This document shows, piece by piece, positions 7,376-16,038 of a stretch of DNA of 64,000 nt. How positions within the stretch are numbered: the stretch's first letter is position 1; every line of letters starts with the position of its first letter. Both the position numbers and the translations under genes were made by a program. The stretch is from NCBI GenBank assembly GCA_964434535.1, contig CAYSWA010000003.1, forward strand, positions 1 through 64,000. The letters are read 5' to 3'. The notes beneath the pieces are model-generated. The model did not search any database and was not told the origin of the DNA. It saw only the letters and a list, made by a program, of their open reading frames with translations. Source of the stretch: SM23-32 sp964434535 (lineage in GTDB: Bacteria; Planctomycetota; Brocadiia; SM23-32).

Positions 7376-9301
7376 TCAGGGTCGGTCCTGGCGGATCAGG
7401 TTCAACCGCCCGCCGGCGGCGAGTATCTCCTTCTCGCGTTCGCTCAGGTCACAGACGAGCTCGATCTCGCCCCCGCCGGTCTCGTTGCGCACAGTCAGGC
7501 GGCCGGCGGCGAGGCCCTGGCGGGCGTCGGGGATGCTGAGGCGGTCCCCCTGCGCGATCCGGTCGTAGTCGGCCGCATCGGCGAAGGTCAGGGGCAGGAT
7601 GCCGAAGTTGATCAGGTTGGCCTTGTGGATGCGGGCGAAGCTGCGGGCGATCACGGCCTTCAGGCCGAGGTACATGGGGACCAGGGCGGCGTGCTCGCGG
7701 CTGGAGCCCTGCCCGTAGTTCTCGCCCGCCACCACGAACCCGCCGCCGGCCTCGCGCGCGCGGGCGGGGAAGGTCGGGTCGACCCCCTCGAAGACGTGCT
7801 CGCTGAGCGCCGGCACGTTCGAGCGCAGGGGCAGGATGCGCGCGCCGGCGGGCATGATGTGATCGGTGGTCACGTCGTCGCCGAGCTTCAGCAACACCCC
7901 GCCTTCGAGCCGGTCGGGCAGCGGCTCCCGCCGGGGGATCGGTTGGATGTTCGGGCCCCGGACGACCTCCACCTCTGAGCCGTCCTCGGGCGGGTGGATG
8001 AAGCCGGCCTCGTCGGTCTCGAACCGCTCGGGCAGCTCCACCACGGGCGGCTCGCCGAGCGTGCGCGGGTCGGTGATGACGCCGGCGAGGGCCGAGGCGA
8101 CGGCCGTGGGCGGGCTGCACAGGTAGCAGCGGGCGTCGGGCGTGCCGCTGCGGCCCTCGAAGTTGCGGTTGAACGTGCGTAGCGTCACCCCGCCGCTCGG
8201 CGGGGCCTGGCCCATGCCGATGCACGGCCCGCAGGCGACCTCCAGCACGCGCGCACCCGCCCGCGCCATCGCCGCCACGCTGCTGCGCGCCGCTGCCATC
8301 TCCATCACCTGCCGCGAGCCGGGCGAGATGGTCAGGTCCAGGCCGGGGTCGGCCCGGCGCCCCTCGAGCAGCGCCGCCACAAGCGACAGGTCGTGGAGCG
8401 AGGAGTTCGTGCAACTGCCGATGCAGACCTGGTCGAGTGGCGTGCCCGCCACCTCGGCGACCGGCACCACGTTGCCGGGGCTGTGCGGGCAGGCGACCAG
8501 CGGCTCGAGCGCACAGAGGTCGATTGTGACCACCTCGTCGTATGCGGCGCCGGGGTCGGCGGCCATCCCCGTGAAGTCCTCCGGGCGGCCCTGCGCGCGG
8601 AGCCACTCGGCCGTCACGGCGTCGGCGGGGAAGATGCTCGTGGTCGCCCCCAGTTCGGCGCCCATGTTCGTGACGGTGGCGCGCTCGGGGACCGAGAGCG
8701 TCGCGACGGCCGGCCCGCCGTACTCGAAGACCTTCCCCACGCCGCCCTTCACCGTCAGGCGCCGCAGCAGCTCCAGGATCACGTCCTTGGCGGTTACCCA
8801 CGGGCCGAGCCGGCCGGTCAGCTCGACGCGCACCACGCGCGGGGCGGTCATGTGGAACGGCAGCCCGGCCATGGCGCAGGCCACGTCCTGGCCGCCGGCG
8901 CCGATGGCGATCATCCCCAGGCCCCCGCAGGTCGGCGTGTGGCTGTCGCTGCCCAGCAGCGTCTTGCCCGGCGCGCCGAACCGCTCCAGGTGCACCTGGT
9001 GGCAGATGCCGTTGCCCGGCTTGCTGAAGACGACGCCGTAGTGGGCGGCGACCGAACGCAGGTAGCGGTGGTCGTCCGCGTTGAGCGGGCCGGACTGGAG
9101 CATGTTGTGGTCCACGTAGCTGACCGAGAGCTCCGTGCGGACGCGCGCCACGCCCATCGCCTCGAACTGGAGGTAGGCGGCGGTGCCGGTGGCGTCCTGC
9201 GTGAGGGTCTGGTCGATGCGCACGGCGACCGGCTCGCCGGGGGTCAGCTCGCCCTCGACGAGGTGGGCCTTCAGTATCTTACGGGTCAGCGTCTCGGCCA
9301 T
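7376..9301 (-). CDS. acn: Aconitate hydratase, Aquifex-type
   Basis: Interconverts citrate and isocitrate through a [4Fe-4S] cluster. At 641 residues it is shorter than E. coli AcnA or AcnB and fits the compact aconitase group first defined in Aquifex. Numbered from the ATG, the cluster cysteines are about C297 in IGSCTNSS and C357 and C360 in ACGPCIGMG. LGSDSHTPTCGG and the swivel-domain GENYGQGSSREHAA are present. The ATG at 9301 has a CAGGAG site 11 bases upstream; a GTG at 9310 would sit almost on that site. It is the first gene of an acn-icd operon. Confidence 0.94.
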   Translation of the reverse strand: MAETLTRKILKAHLVEGELTPGEPVAVRIDQTLTQDATGTAAYLQFEAMGVARVRTELSVSYVDHNMLQSGPLNADDHRYLRSVAAHYGVVFSKPGNGICHQVHLERFGAPGKTLLGSDSHTPTCGGLGMIAIGAGGQDVACAMAGLPFHMTAPRVVRVELTGRLGPWVTAKDVILELLRRLTVKGGVGKVFEYGGPAVATLSVPERATVTNMGAELGATTSIFPADAVTAEWLRAQGRPEDFTGMAADPGAAYDEVVTIDLCALEPLVACPHSPGNVVPVAEVAGTPLDQVCIGSCTNSSLHDLSLVAALLEGRRADPGLDLTISPGSRQVMEMAAARSSVAAMARAGARVLEVACGPCIGMGQAPPSGGVTLRTFNRNFEGRSGTPDARCYLCSPPTAVASALAGVITDPRTLGEPPVVELPERFETDEAGFIHPPEDGSEVEVVRGPNIQPIPRREPLPDRLEGGVLLKLGDDVTTDHIMPAGARILPLRSNVPALSEHVFEGVDPTFPARAREAGGGFVVAGENYGQGSSREHAALVPMYLGLKAVIARSFARIHKANLINFGILPLTFADAADYDRIAQGDRLSIPDARQGLAAGRLTVRNETGGGEIELVCDLSEREKEILAAGGRLNLIRQDRP

Positions 9302-9363
9302 GGGCGGCACGGCTCCTGAGGGGGCGGCGTCGGGGGAGGGACGAGGGGGGCGTCCCGAGGGCC

Positions 9364-9392
9364 ACTTTAGCCGCTCGGGCCGCCGGGCGCAA
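9364..9392 (-). promoter_or_regulatory. Promoter of acn-icd
   Basis: On the minus strand: TTGCGC (9392-9387), 17 bp, TAAAGT (9369-9364). It would give a leader of about 55 nt. Confidence 0.5.
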
Positions 9393-9436
9393 GGAGCGGG
9401 GGAGCGGCGGTCCTTTGGCTGTCATCCCGAGTGCCC

Positions 9437-9492
9437 GCCGAAAGTCCGGGACAGTCCCCTGCGGGATACAGTCCCCCGGGTTTCGGCTTCGG
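9437..9492 (+). repeat. Dispersed repeat R2
   Basis: Contains AAGTCCGGGACAGTCCCCTG, then CGGGATACAGTCCC and GGGTTTCGGCTTCGG. Close copies lie at 53625-53680 (same strand) and, inverted, at 22009-22155 and 29976-30001. A GTCATCCCGAGTGCC lead-in precedes it. Confidence 0.7.
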
Positions 9493-9501
9493 TACGGCGC
9501 T

Positions 9502-9561
9502 CTGGAGGGACGCGCTCCCTCCGGGCCAGAGGGCCCTCGGGGCCGGTGGCCGTCGCGTCCG
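9502..9561 (+). repeat. Dispersed repeat R1, 60-bp copy
   Basis: From CTGGAGGGACGCGCTCCCTC to GTCGCGTCCG. Base-for-base identical to 17360-17420 except one C/T. It holds two short palindromes, GGAGGGA with CTCCCTCC and GGGCC-agag-GGCCC. Confidence 0.85.
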
Positions 9562-9587
9562 CCCGTTCTCACCCCCCGAGGGCTCCC

Positions 9588-10055
9588 TCAGTGCAGCCCG
9601 GTGGAGCCGAAGCCGCCGAGGTGGCGCTCGGTCTCGCTCAGCTCGTCCACCTCGACCAGCTCGGCGTGGTAGGCGCGGCAGATGACCATCTGGGCGACGC
9701 GCATGCCGCGCGTGACGCTGAAGGGCTCCTCGCCGAAGTTCGCCAGGATGACGCCGACTTCGGCGCGGTAGTCGCTGTCGACGGTGCCGGGTGCGTTGAG
9801 CACGGTGACGCGGTTGCGCAGGGCGAGCCCGCTGCGGGGGCGCACCTGCGCCTCGAAGCCGGGCGGCACGGCGACGTGCAGCCCCGTGGGCACCAGGGCC
9901 ACGCGGCCGGGCTCGATGACCAGCTCGCCCTCGACGGCGGCGTGCAGATCCATCCCGCTGGCGCCGGGGCTCATGTAGCGGGGCAGGGGCATGTCCTCGC
10001 AGCCCGCCTTGCGCCGCAGCTCTACCCTGATCCGCTCGAACTCGGCGTCGCCCAT
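9588..10055 (-). CDS. dut: dUTP diphosphatase (dUTPase)
   Basis: Hydrolyses dUTP to dUMP, keeping uracil out of DNA and supplying dTMP synthesis. The 155-residue trimeric-type enzyme shows all five motifs: GASGMDLHA, RPRSGLA, NAPGTVDSDYRAEV with the catalytic Asp, RGMRVAQMV, and the C-terminal GGFGSTG. It is the last gene of the pheA-to-dut operon, 41 bases after coaC. A family-4 uracil-DNA glycosylase that deals with the same lesion is encoded 10 kb away. Confidence 0.96.
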   Translation of the reverse strand: MGDAEFERIRVELRRKAGCEDMPLPRYMSPGASGMDLHAAVEGELVIEPGRVALVPTGLHVAVPPGFEAQVRPRSGLALRNRVTVLNAPGTVDSDYRAEVGVILANFGEEPFSVTRGMRVAQMVICRAYHAELVEVDELSETERHLGGFGSTGLH

Positions 10056-10096
10056 GCGGCCCTCCGCGCGTTTCGGTTCGTTTCGCAGCGGCCGCC

Positions 10097-10678
10097 CTAA
10101 CCCCTCAGAAGCGCGTCGACGGCCCCGATGATCTCCTCGACGGGCGCCAGGTGGCCCATGCCCACGCGGCCGCTGGCCAGCTTGCCCTCGACGGGCCCCA
10201 CCAGGGTGACGTCGGGCAGTGACCGCAGGTGACCGCAGTTGCGCCGGACCGCCTCGTTCGCCCACATGCGGTCGTTCATGGCCGGGGCGATCAGCTTCGG
10301 GCAGTCGCAGGCCATCCAGGCGCAGCTCAGCGCGTCGTCGGCGATGCCGCAGGCGGCCTTGCCGATGAAGTTGGCCGTGGCCGGCGCCACCGCCAGCACG
10401 CCCGGCCCGCCGGCCTCCTCCGGCGAGACCCACTGCGCCAGCTCGATGTGCTCCAGGCCGACCTGGTGCTCGGGCACGAAGAGCCGGGTCACCACCGGCC
10501 GGCCCGAGAGCGCGCGGAAGGTGGTCGCCGTCACGAGCCGCTGGGCCGACTCGGTCATGACCACCCGCACGGCGTGTCCGCGCGACATCAGCCCCCTCAG
10601 CACGGAGGCCGCCTTGTAGGCGGCGATGCTGCCGGTCACCCCCAGGATGACGTTGCGGCCGGACTCTGGCGCGTCCAT
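10097..10678 (-). CDS. coaC: Phosphopantothenoylcysteine decarboxylase (CoaC-type flavoprotein)
   Basis: An FMN-dependent enzyme that decarboxylates 4'-phosphopantothenoylcysteine in coenzyme A synthesis. The 193 residues correspond only to the CoaC half of the usual bifunctional CoaBC. VTGSIAAYKA opens the flavodoxin-like fold, VAPATANFIGKAACGIADD is the FMN site, and APAMNDRMW is the family's PAMN signature. The CoaB ligase domain is missing, so the synthetase must be encoded elsewhere. It lies 10 bases downstream of rpoZ, an order (gmk-rpoZ-coa) seen in many bacteria. Confidence 0.92.
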   Translation of the reverse strand: MDAPESGRNVILGVTGSIAAYKAASVLRGLMSRGHAVRVVMTESAQRLVTATTFRALSGRPVVTRLFVPEHQVGLEHIELAQWVSPEEAGGPGVLAVAPATANFIGKAACGIADDALSCAWMACDCPKLIAPAMNDRMWANEAVRRNCGHLRSLPDVTLVGPVEGKLASGRVGMGHLAPVEEIIGAVDALLRG

Positions 10679-10688
10679 CGGTGGCTCC

Positions 10689-10973
10689 TCACTCGAGCTC
10701 GGCCTCCTCGCCCTCGGGCTCGGCCTTCAGCACCTCGCCGAGGACGGGCTGCTCCTCCTCGACGTGCTCGGGCAGGAGCAGCTCGATCTTGCCCTCTTCG
10801 ATCTCGTCGAGGATGTAGTTGAACAGCTCATCGAAGTTGCGCACGCTGGGCATGAAGGCGCGTCCGCCCCGGTAGTACTCGCGCGCCTGCTTCTGGATCA
10901 GCGTCGTGAGCTTGAACCGGCCGCCGACCTGGCGGCTGAGGCGTTCGACGCGCCCTTCCTCGCTGCTTCTCAT
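10689..10973 (-). CDS. rpoZ: RNA polymerase omega subunit (RpoZ-like)
   Basis: A 94-residue protein whose VGGRFKLTTLIQKQAREYY matches the conserved omega core that helps RNA polymerase assemble. GGRAFMPSVRN and an acidic tail (EEGEEAELE-like) follow. The gene overlaps the end of gmk by four bases (ATGA) and precedes coaC, the classic omega neighbourhood. Omega proteins are short and divergent, so the call rests on both motif and context. Confidence 0.85.
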   Translation of the reverse strand: MRSSEEGRVERLSRQVGGRFKLTTLIQKQAREYYRGGRAFMPSVRNFDELFNYILDEIEEGKIELLLPEHVEEEQPVLGEVLKAEPEGEEAELE

Positions 10974-11599
10974 CCGGATCTCCCTCGCCTATTGAGATGG
11001 CCCCGTGTGGCTCGGTAGCGGCTGGACAGGATGGCGCCGATCTGCTCGGCGGCACTCTCCAATCGGTCGTTGACGATGCGGCAGTCGTATCGGTGGGCGA
11101 GCGCGCATTCCTCCCGCGCCCGCTCCAGGCGCCGCTCGATGCTGGCGGCGTCGTCGCGCCCGCGCTCCTCCAGCCGCCGCCTCAGCTCCTGCTCCGAGGG
11201 CGGCTCCACGAAGATGAGCGTCACCTCCGGCCAGCGCTGTTTGATCTGGAGCCCGCCGTCCACGTCGATCGTCAGGATCACCGGCAGGCCCGGCTCGGCG
11301 GCCCGGTTCACCGAGGCGACCGGCGTGCCGTAGTAGTGGCCGACGTAGCGCGTGTGCTCCAGCAGGCGGCCTTCCTCGATCCAGCGGCGAAACGTCTCCT
11401 CGCTGACGAACCGGTAGTCCCGCCCGTCCTCCTCGCCGGCGCGGGGCGGCCGGGTGGTGGCCGTCACGGCCCGCACGGCGAGGCCCCGGCGGCCCAGCTC
11501 CTCGGCCAGCGTGTTCTTGCCCACCCCGCTCGGCCCGGACAGCACGAAGAGCTGGCGCGGCCGCTCCAGTCGCTGCGTCGGGCGCCGCTGTTCGCTCAT
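10970..11599 (-). CDS. gmk: Guanylate kinase
   Basis: Phosphorylates GMP to GDP. The 209-residue protein has the P-loop GPSGVGKNT (K28; Asn replaces the more common Ser after the Lys), the GMP-binding TATTRPPRAGEEDGRDYRF, and VGHYYGTP. EERGRDDAASIERRL is the lid. A 33-bp gap follows yicC, and the stop overlaps rpoZ. The family and role are clear. Confidence 0.96.
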   Translation of the reverse strand: MSEQRRPTQRLERPRQLFVLSGPSGVGKNTLAEELGRRGLAVRAVTATTRPPRAGEEDGRDYRFVSEETFRRWIEEGRLLEHTRYVGHYYGTPVASVNRAAEPGLPVILTIDVDGGLQIKQRWPEVTLIFVEPPSEQELRRRLEERGRDDAASIERRLERAREECALAHRYDCRIVNDRLESAAEQIGAILSSRYRATRGHLNRRGRSG

Positions 11600-11632
11600 G
11601 GGCCGGTTCCGCTCTGGGGTGCCGCGCGCGGC

Positions 11633-12523
11633 TCACTCCACGTTGCGGGCCTGCTCGCGCAGGCGGTCGATGTCTGCCTTCAGCTCCAGCGTCCGCCCGA
11701 CCAGCAGCCCGGCCGTGATCTTGGCGGCCATGGTGTTCGCCTCGCGGAGCATCTCTTGCCCCAGGAAGTCCATCTTCCGTCCGACCGGTTGCTGCTCGTC
11801 GGCGGCGAGCGCGCCCCGGAACTGCTCGGCGTGGCTGCGCAGCCGGGCCACCTCCTCGCTCACGTCGGCGCGGTCGGCGTAGACGGCCAGCTCGCGGGCC
11901 AGCGTCTCCTCGCTCACCGGAGCGTCCACGCCCTCCAGCAGCTTCTCCAGGCGCTCTCTGAGCCGGTCACGGTACTCGGCCACCAGGTCGCCCTGGCGCT
12001 CCTCGATGTCGCCCACGTGCCCCTCGACGGCCTCGCAGAGCTCCGCGAGCTGCGCCGCCAGGCTGGCGCCCTCGGCGCGCCTCATCGCGACCAGCCCGTC
12101 CAATGCTTCGGCCACGGCCCGGGCCACGGCGGGCCATAGCTCCTCGCGCAGCTCCTCGTCGGTGGTCACGTCCACCAGCACGCCGGGCATGCGCAGCACG
12201 CCGGCCAGGTCCACCTCCAGCGGCAGCCCCTCCGACTCGGCCACCTGCTTGATGGCGGCCACGTAGCCGCGCAGGCACCGCTCGTCGAGCATCACGCCGC
12301 TCTCCTCGCCGGCCGGGCTGCATTCCAGCGTCAGGTAGAGGTGCCCCCGGCGGATGCGCGGCTCGATGAGTTTCTGGAGCTCCAGCTCCTTCATGCGGAA
12401 CGAGTCGGGCAGCCGGTAGGAGACGCGCAGGTCCTTCTGGTTGACCGAGCGGGCCTCGACGCGGATGCTCCAGCGCCCGCACCGGGCCTCGGCGCTGCCG
12501 AAACCGGTCATGCTTCGGATCAT
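11633..12523 (-). CDS. yicC: YicC-family endoribonuclease
   Basis: A 296-residue YicC/YloC family protein; E. coli YicC has been described as an endoribonuclease. The N-terminal signature MIRSMTGFG is present, followed by EARSVNQKDLRVSYRLPD. The C-terminal DUF1732 part reads FLGQEMLREANTMAAKI, ending in a helix rich in acidic and basic residues. It precedes gmk as in many genomes and overlaps secG by four bases (ATGA). No deviation from the family is seen. Confidence 0.93.
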   Translation of the reverse strand: MIRSMTGFGSAEARCGRWSIRVEARSVNQKDLRVSYRLPDSFRMKELELQKLIEPRIRRGHLYLTLECSPAGEESGVMLDERCLRGYVAAIKQVAESEGLPLEVDLAGVLRMPGVLVDVTTDEELREELWPAVARAVAEALDGLVAMRRAEGASLAAQLAELCEAVEGHVGDIEERQGDLVAEYRDRLRERLEKLLEGVDAPVSEETLARELAVYADRADVSEEVARLRSHAEQFRGALAADEQQPVGRKMDFLGQEMLREANTMAAKITAGLLVGRTLELKADIDRLREQARNVE

Positions 12524-12960
12524 CGGGCCGGGGGCTCCGTTGGTTCGCTCTGCGGCTCCTCGGCCGGCGCCTGCGGCTGATGCAGCGGGAACGCCTCGGG
12601 CGCCTCGGGGGGCCGCTCGGGGACCAGCGACGGCGTCTGCGGCGTCGCGTAGCCGAGCCGCGCGGTCAGCGTGCAGATGAAGATGAACAGCGCCAGCATC
12701 ACGTAGGTCGCCTTGGCGATCGGCGTGGCCGAATGGGTGCCGAGCAGCGAGTCGCCGCCCAGGCCCGCCAGCGAGGCCGACAGGCCCCCGCCGCGCCCGC
12801 TCTGCAGCAGGATGGCGAGCACCGCCACCACCGCCACCACGATCACGTAGGCCACCAGCGCCGTGCGCCAGCCCAGCGCGTAGAAGACCAGCGCCAGGGC
12901 GAAGAACGCCCCTGTGATCGCGCCCTTCTTCAGTTGTCCTCGCAGTGCCTCGGGGTCCAT
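12520..12960 (-). CDS. secG: Protein translocase subunit SecG
   Basis: The small accessory subunit of the SecYEG channel in the inner membrane. The 146 residues contain two transmembrane helices (about 17-51 and 82-103) joined by the diagnostic loop LLQSGRGGGLSASLAGLGG. A Pro- and Glu-rich C-terminal tail of about 40 residues is longer than in E. coli SecG. The gene lies 28 bases after tpiA, the common tpiA-secG order, and its stop overlaps yicC. Confidence 0.94.
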   Translation of the reverse strand: MDPEALRGQLKKGAITGAFFALALVFYALGWRTALVAYVIVVAVVAVLAILLQSGRGGGLSASLAGLGGDSLLGTHSATPIAKATYVMLALFIFICTLTARLGYATPQTPSLVPERPPEAPEAFPLHQPQAPAEEPQSEPTEPPAR

Positions 12961-12988
12961 CGCATTCTCTCCGGTCGGGACGTGCCTC

Positions 12989-13756
12989 TCACTCGCTCAG
13001 CGCGCAGGCGGCCTCGATGATGCCGTTGAAGGCGTCGGCCTTCAGGCTCGCGCCGCCTACCAGCGCCCCATCCACGTTCTCCATGCCCATCAGCTCGGCC
13101 GCGTTGTCGGGCTTGACGCTGCCGCCGTACTGGATGACGGTCGCGGCGGCCACCGACTCGTCGTAGCTCTCGGCCAGCAGCCCGCGCAGCATGGCGTGCA
13201 CCTGTTCGGCCTGCTCGGGGCTCGCCGTCTTGCCGGTGCCGATCGCCCAGACGGGCTCGTAGGCGATGGTCACCTTCGCCATCTGCTCGGCGCTCACATC
13301 CTCCAGGCCCGCCGAGAGCTGGCCCGCGACCACCTCCTCGGTCCGGCCGGCCTCGCGCTGCCCCAGCAGCTCGCCGAGGCAGAGGATCGGCCCCAGGCCG
13401 AACTCGAGCGCCGCGTGGACCTTGCGGTTGATCAGCTCGTCGTCCTCGCCCATGACGTGCCGGCGCTCGCTGTGGCCGAGGATGACGCAGCGGCAGCCGA
13501 CGTCGAGCAGCATCGGGGCGGACACTTCCCCGGTGAAGGCGCCCTCGGGCTCGGGGTACATGTTCTGCCCGCCCACGTCGATGGCCGTGCCCTTCAGGGC
13601 GCGGGCCACGTCGGCCAGGTAGACCAGGGGGGGGCAGAGGGCGAGGCGCACCTCGCTCAGGTCGCCCCAGCGGTCCTTGAGCGCGCCGGCCAGCTCGACG
13701 GCCCGGCGCCCGTCCAGGTTCATCTTCCAGTTGCCCGCCACGAACAGCTTGCGCAT
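12989..13756 (-). CDS. tpiA: Triosephosphate isomerase
   Basis: Interconverts dihydroxyacetone phosphate and glyceraldehyde 3-phosphate. The 255-residue TIM barrel has AGNWKMN with the active-site Asn and Lys, the electrophilic His in ILGHSERR, the catalytic Glu in AYEPVWAIGTGK with loop 6, and YGGSVKPDNA. It sits between pheA (39 bases upstream) and secG, so its transcription probably depends on the promoter ahead of pheA. Confidence 0.97.
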   Translation of the reverse strand: MRKLFVAGNWKMNLDGRRAVELAGALKDRWGDLSEVRLALCPPLVYLADVARALKGTAIDVGGQNMYPEPEGAFTGEVSAPMLLDVGCRCVILGHSERRHVMGEDDELINRKVHAALEFGLGPILCLGELLGQREAGRTEEVVAGQLSAGLEDVSAEQMAKVTIAYEPVWAIGTGKTASPEQAEQVHAMLRGLLAESYDESVAAATVIQYGGSVKPDNAAELMGMENVDGALVGGASLKADAFNGIIEAACALSE

Positions 13757-13795
13757 GGTCGCATGCCCCGTTGCTCTGAAGTTGCCTGCCCCGCC

Positions 13796-14860
13796 TCAGC
13801 CCGCGTAGCGCGGGAAGGCGCCGAGCACCTTGAAGGAGACGCACTCGGCCTCCATCTCCTCCAGCGCCCGGCTCGTCTCTTCCTGGGCCGGATGGCCCAG
13901 GAAGTCGATGAAGAAGTAATAGCGCCACGGCTCAGTGGGCGAGGGGAACGATTCGATCTTGGTCATGTTGATCCCGTGGCGCTTGAACGGGCCGAGCAGG
14001 TCGTGCAGCGCGCCCACCTTGTCCCGGGCGCTGCAGAGCACGGCCGTCTTGTCGTCGCCGGTCGGTTCGCTGATGTGATCGCCGAGCACGAAGAAGCGCG
14101 TCACGTTGTGGGCGTAGTCCTCGATGCGGTCGGCCAGCACGCGCAGGCCGTGCACGGCGGCCAGGCTGGCGTTGCCGATCGCCGCCGCGCCGGGCTCGGC
14201 GGCCGCCTTCTCGGCGGCGGCGCTGGTGCTGGCCATGGCCTGGAGCTCGACGCCGGGCATGTGCTCCTGGAGCCAGCGGCGGGTCTGGCGCAGCACCTCG
14301 CCGCGGCTGTATATGCGTCGGACCTCGTCGGCGCCGCCGAGCGCCATCAGGGCGTGGTGGATCTCGAGCACGATCTCCGCGCAGACGCTGAGCGGGCTGG
14401 TCAGCAACCGGGCGAGCGTCTCCTGGATGCCGCCGCCGGTCGAGTTCTCCACCGGCACCACGCCGTAGTCGGCGCGGCCACGCTCCACCTCGTCGAAGAT
14501 CTCCTCCATGGTCGCCACGGGCACGAACTCGACGGAGTCGCCGAAGTTCGCCCGCGCCGCCGCGTGCGTGAACGTCCCCTCCGGGCCGAGGTAGGCGACC
14601 TTCAGTCGCCTCTCCAGCGCCAGGCAGCCGCCCATGATCTCGCGGTAGACGGCCCGCAGGCACTCGTCCGGCAGCGGCCCCTCGTTCAGCTCGGCCACGT
14701 GGTCGTAGACGGCCTGCTGGCGGGCCGGCACGTAGAGCGCGGCGTCGTTCTGGTGCTTGATCTCGCCGATGCGGCGGGCCAGCTCGGCCCGCTCGTTGAT
14801 CAGGCGCACGATCCGCGCGTCCAGCTCGTCAACCCTGCGGCGCAGGTCGTCCAGCTCCAT
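13796..14860 (-). CDS. pheA: Bifunctional chorismate mutase / prephenate dehydratase
   Basis: Converts chorismate through prephenate to phenylpyruvate in phenylalanine synthesis. In the 354 residues an AroQ-type mutase occupies about 1-85 (LRRRVDELDARIVRLINERA with its Arg, then RRIGEIKH). The dehydratase begins at VAYLGPEGTFTHAAA with the NSTGGG loop. A regulatory ACT domain follows from about 270 (LHDLLGPFKRHGINMTKIES with the ESRP-like FPSPTEP). The ATG at 14860 is chosen because mutase homology starts there; an upstream ATG would add 24 unrelated residues. First gene of the eight-gene operon to dut. Confidence 0.95.
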   Translation of the reverse strand: MELDDLRRRVDELDARIVRLINERAELARRIGEIKHQNDAALYVPARQQAVYDHVAELNEGPLPDECLRAVYREIMGGCLALERRLKVAYLGPEGTFTHAAARANFGDSVEFVPVATMEEIFDEVERGRADYGVVPVENSTGGGIQETLARLLTSPLSVCAEIVLEIHHALMALGGADEVRRIYSRGEVLRQTRRWLQEHMPGVELQAMASTSAAAEKAAAEPGAAAIGNASLAAVHGLRVLADRIEDYAHNVTRFFVLGDHISEPTGDDKTAVLCSARDKVGALHDLLGPFKRHGINMTKIESFPSPTEPWRYYFFIDFLGHPAQEETSRALEEMEAECVSFKVLGAFPRYAG

Positions 14861-14943
14861 GGCGGCAGTTCCGGCGCGGAAAGGGAGGGAGGAGCGGCAT
14901 AGAACCGGCCATGGGCCGGCCAGCACATGCAATCATCCCTGAT

Positions 14944-14972
14944 AGATTATACGATGGCGGCCGGGGTGTCAA
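14944..14972 (-). promoter_or_regulatory. Promoter of the pheA-dut operon
   Basis: On the minus strand a perfect TTGACA (14972-14967) is followed after 15 bp by a perfect TATAAT (14951-14946). A 17-bp spacing would instead use the overlapping TAATCT (14949-14944). Either way the start is about 75-80 bp upstream of pheA. Confidence 0.65.
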
Positions 14973-15016
14973 CCGCAAACGGCGTTCCCCCCGGGAGACG
15001 GCGGTGGACGGTGGAC

Positions 15017-15060
15017 GGCAACGGCTCTCACCACGAAGGACACGAAGCAGCACGAAGAGC
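15017..15060 (+). repeat. CACGAAG-type dispersed repeat R4
   Basis: GGCAACGGCTCTCACCACG continues as AAGGACACGAAG. The inverted copy at 19768-19806 matches it with few changes; shorter relatives are at 5969 and 45910. Confidence 0.75.
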
Positions 15061-15180
15061 GGTGACGGCTAACGGCAGAGCGGGAGCGGGGAATGCGCAG
15101 TGAAGGGCAACGTTGGGCGGACGAGAGCGAGATCGAGTTTGAGAGCCAGTGGCGGCCTCGTTCCGGCCGAGTGCGGACCC

Positions 15181-15888
<708 letters not shown>

Positions 15889-15922
15889 CTGCTCCGTCCT
15901 TTCCTTGGGATGCCGCCGGGCC

Positions 15923-15951
15923 ATCTTCGCCCATCCCGCGCCGGGCGTCAA
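15923..15951 (-). promoter_or_regulatory. Promoter of the cyclophilin gene
   Basis: Minus strand: TTGACG (15951-15946), 17 bp, GAAGAT (15928-15923). The -35 matches those at 28645 and 29954; the -10 is weak. Confidence 0.4.
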
Positions 15952-15970
15952 GCGGCCGGCGGCGGCGCAG

Positions 15971-16000
15971 TTGCAGCGCGTTCCGGCGCGCTGCTACACT
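15971..16000 (+). promoter_or_regulatory. Promoter of the ion transporter gene
   Basis: TTGCAG (15971-15976), 18 bp, TACACT (15995-16000), giving a leader of about 32 nt to the ATG at 16039. It lies divergently against the cyclophilin promoter. Confidence 0.5.
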
Positions 16001-16038
16001 CGCCCTCGTTCACACGGCCCGCAGGCGGACGGCTCACC

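Larger units (their letters stand above)
14861..15180. other. Intergenic region between pheA and the cyclophilin gene
   Basis: About 320 bp without a gene. It holds the pheA-operon promoter (14944-14972) and a CACGAAG-type repeat (15017-15060). The rest, next to the cyclophilin stop, shows nothing further. Confidence 0.7.
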
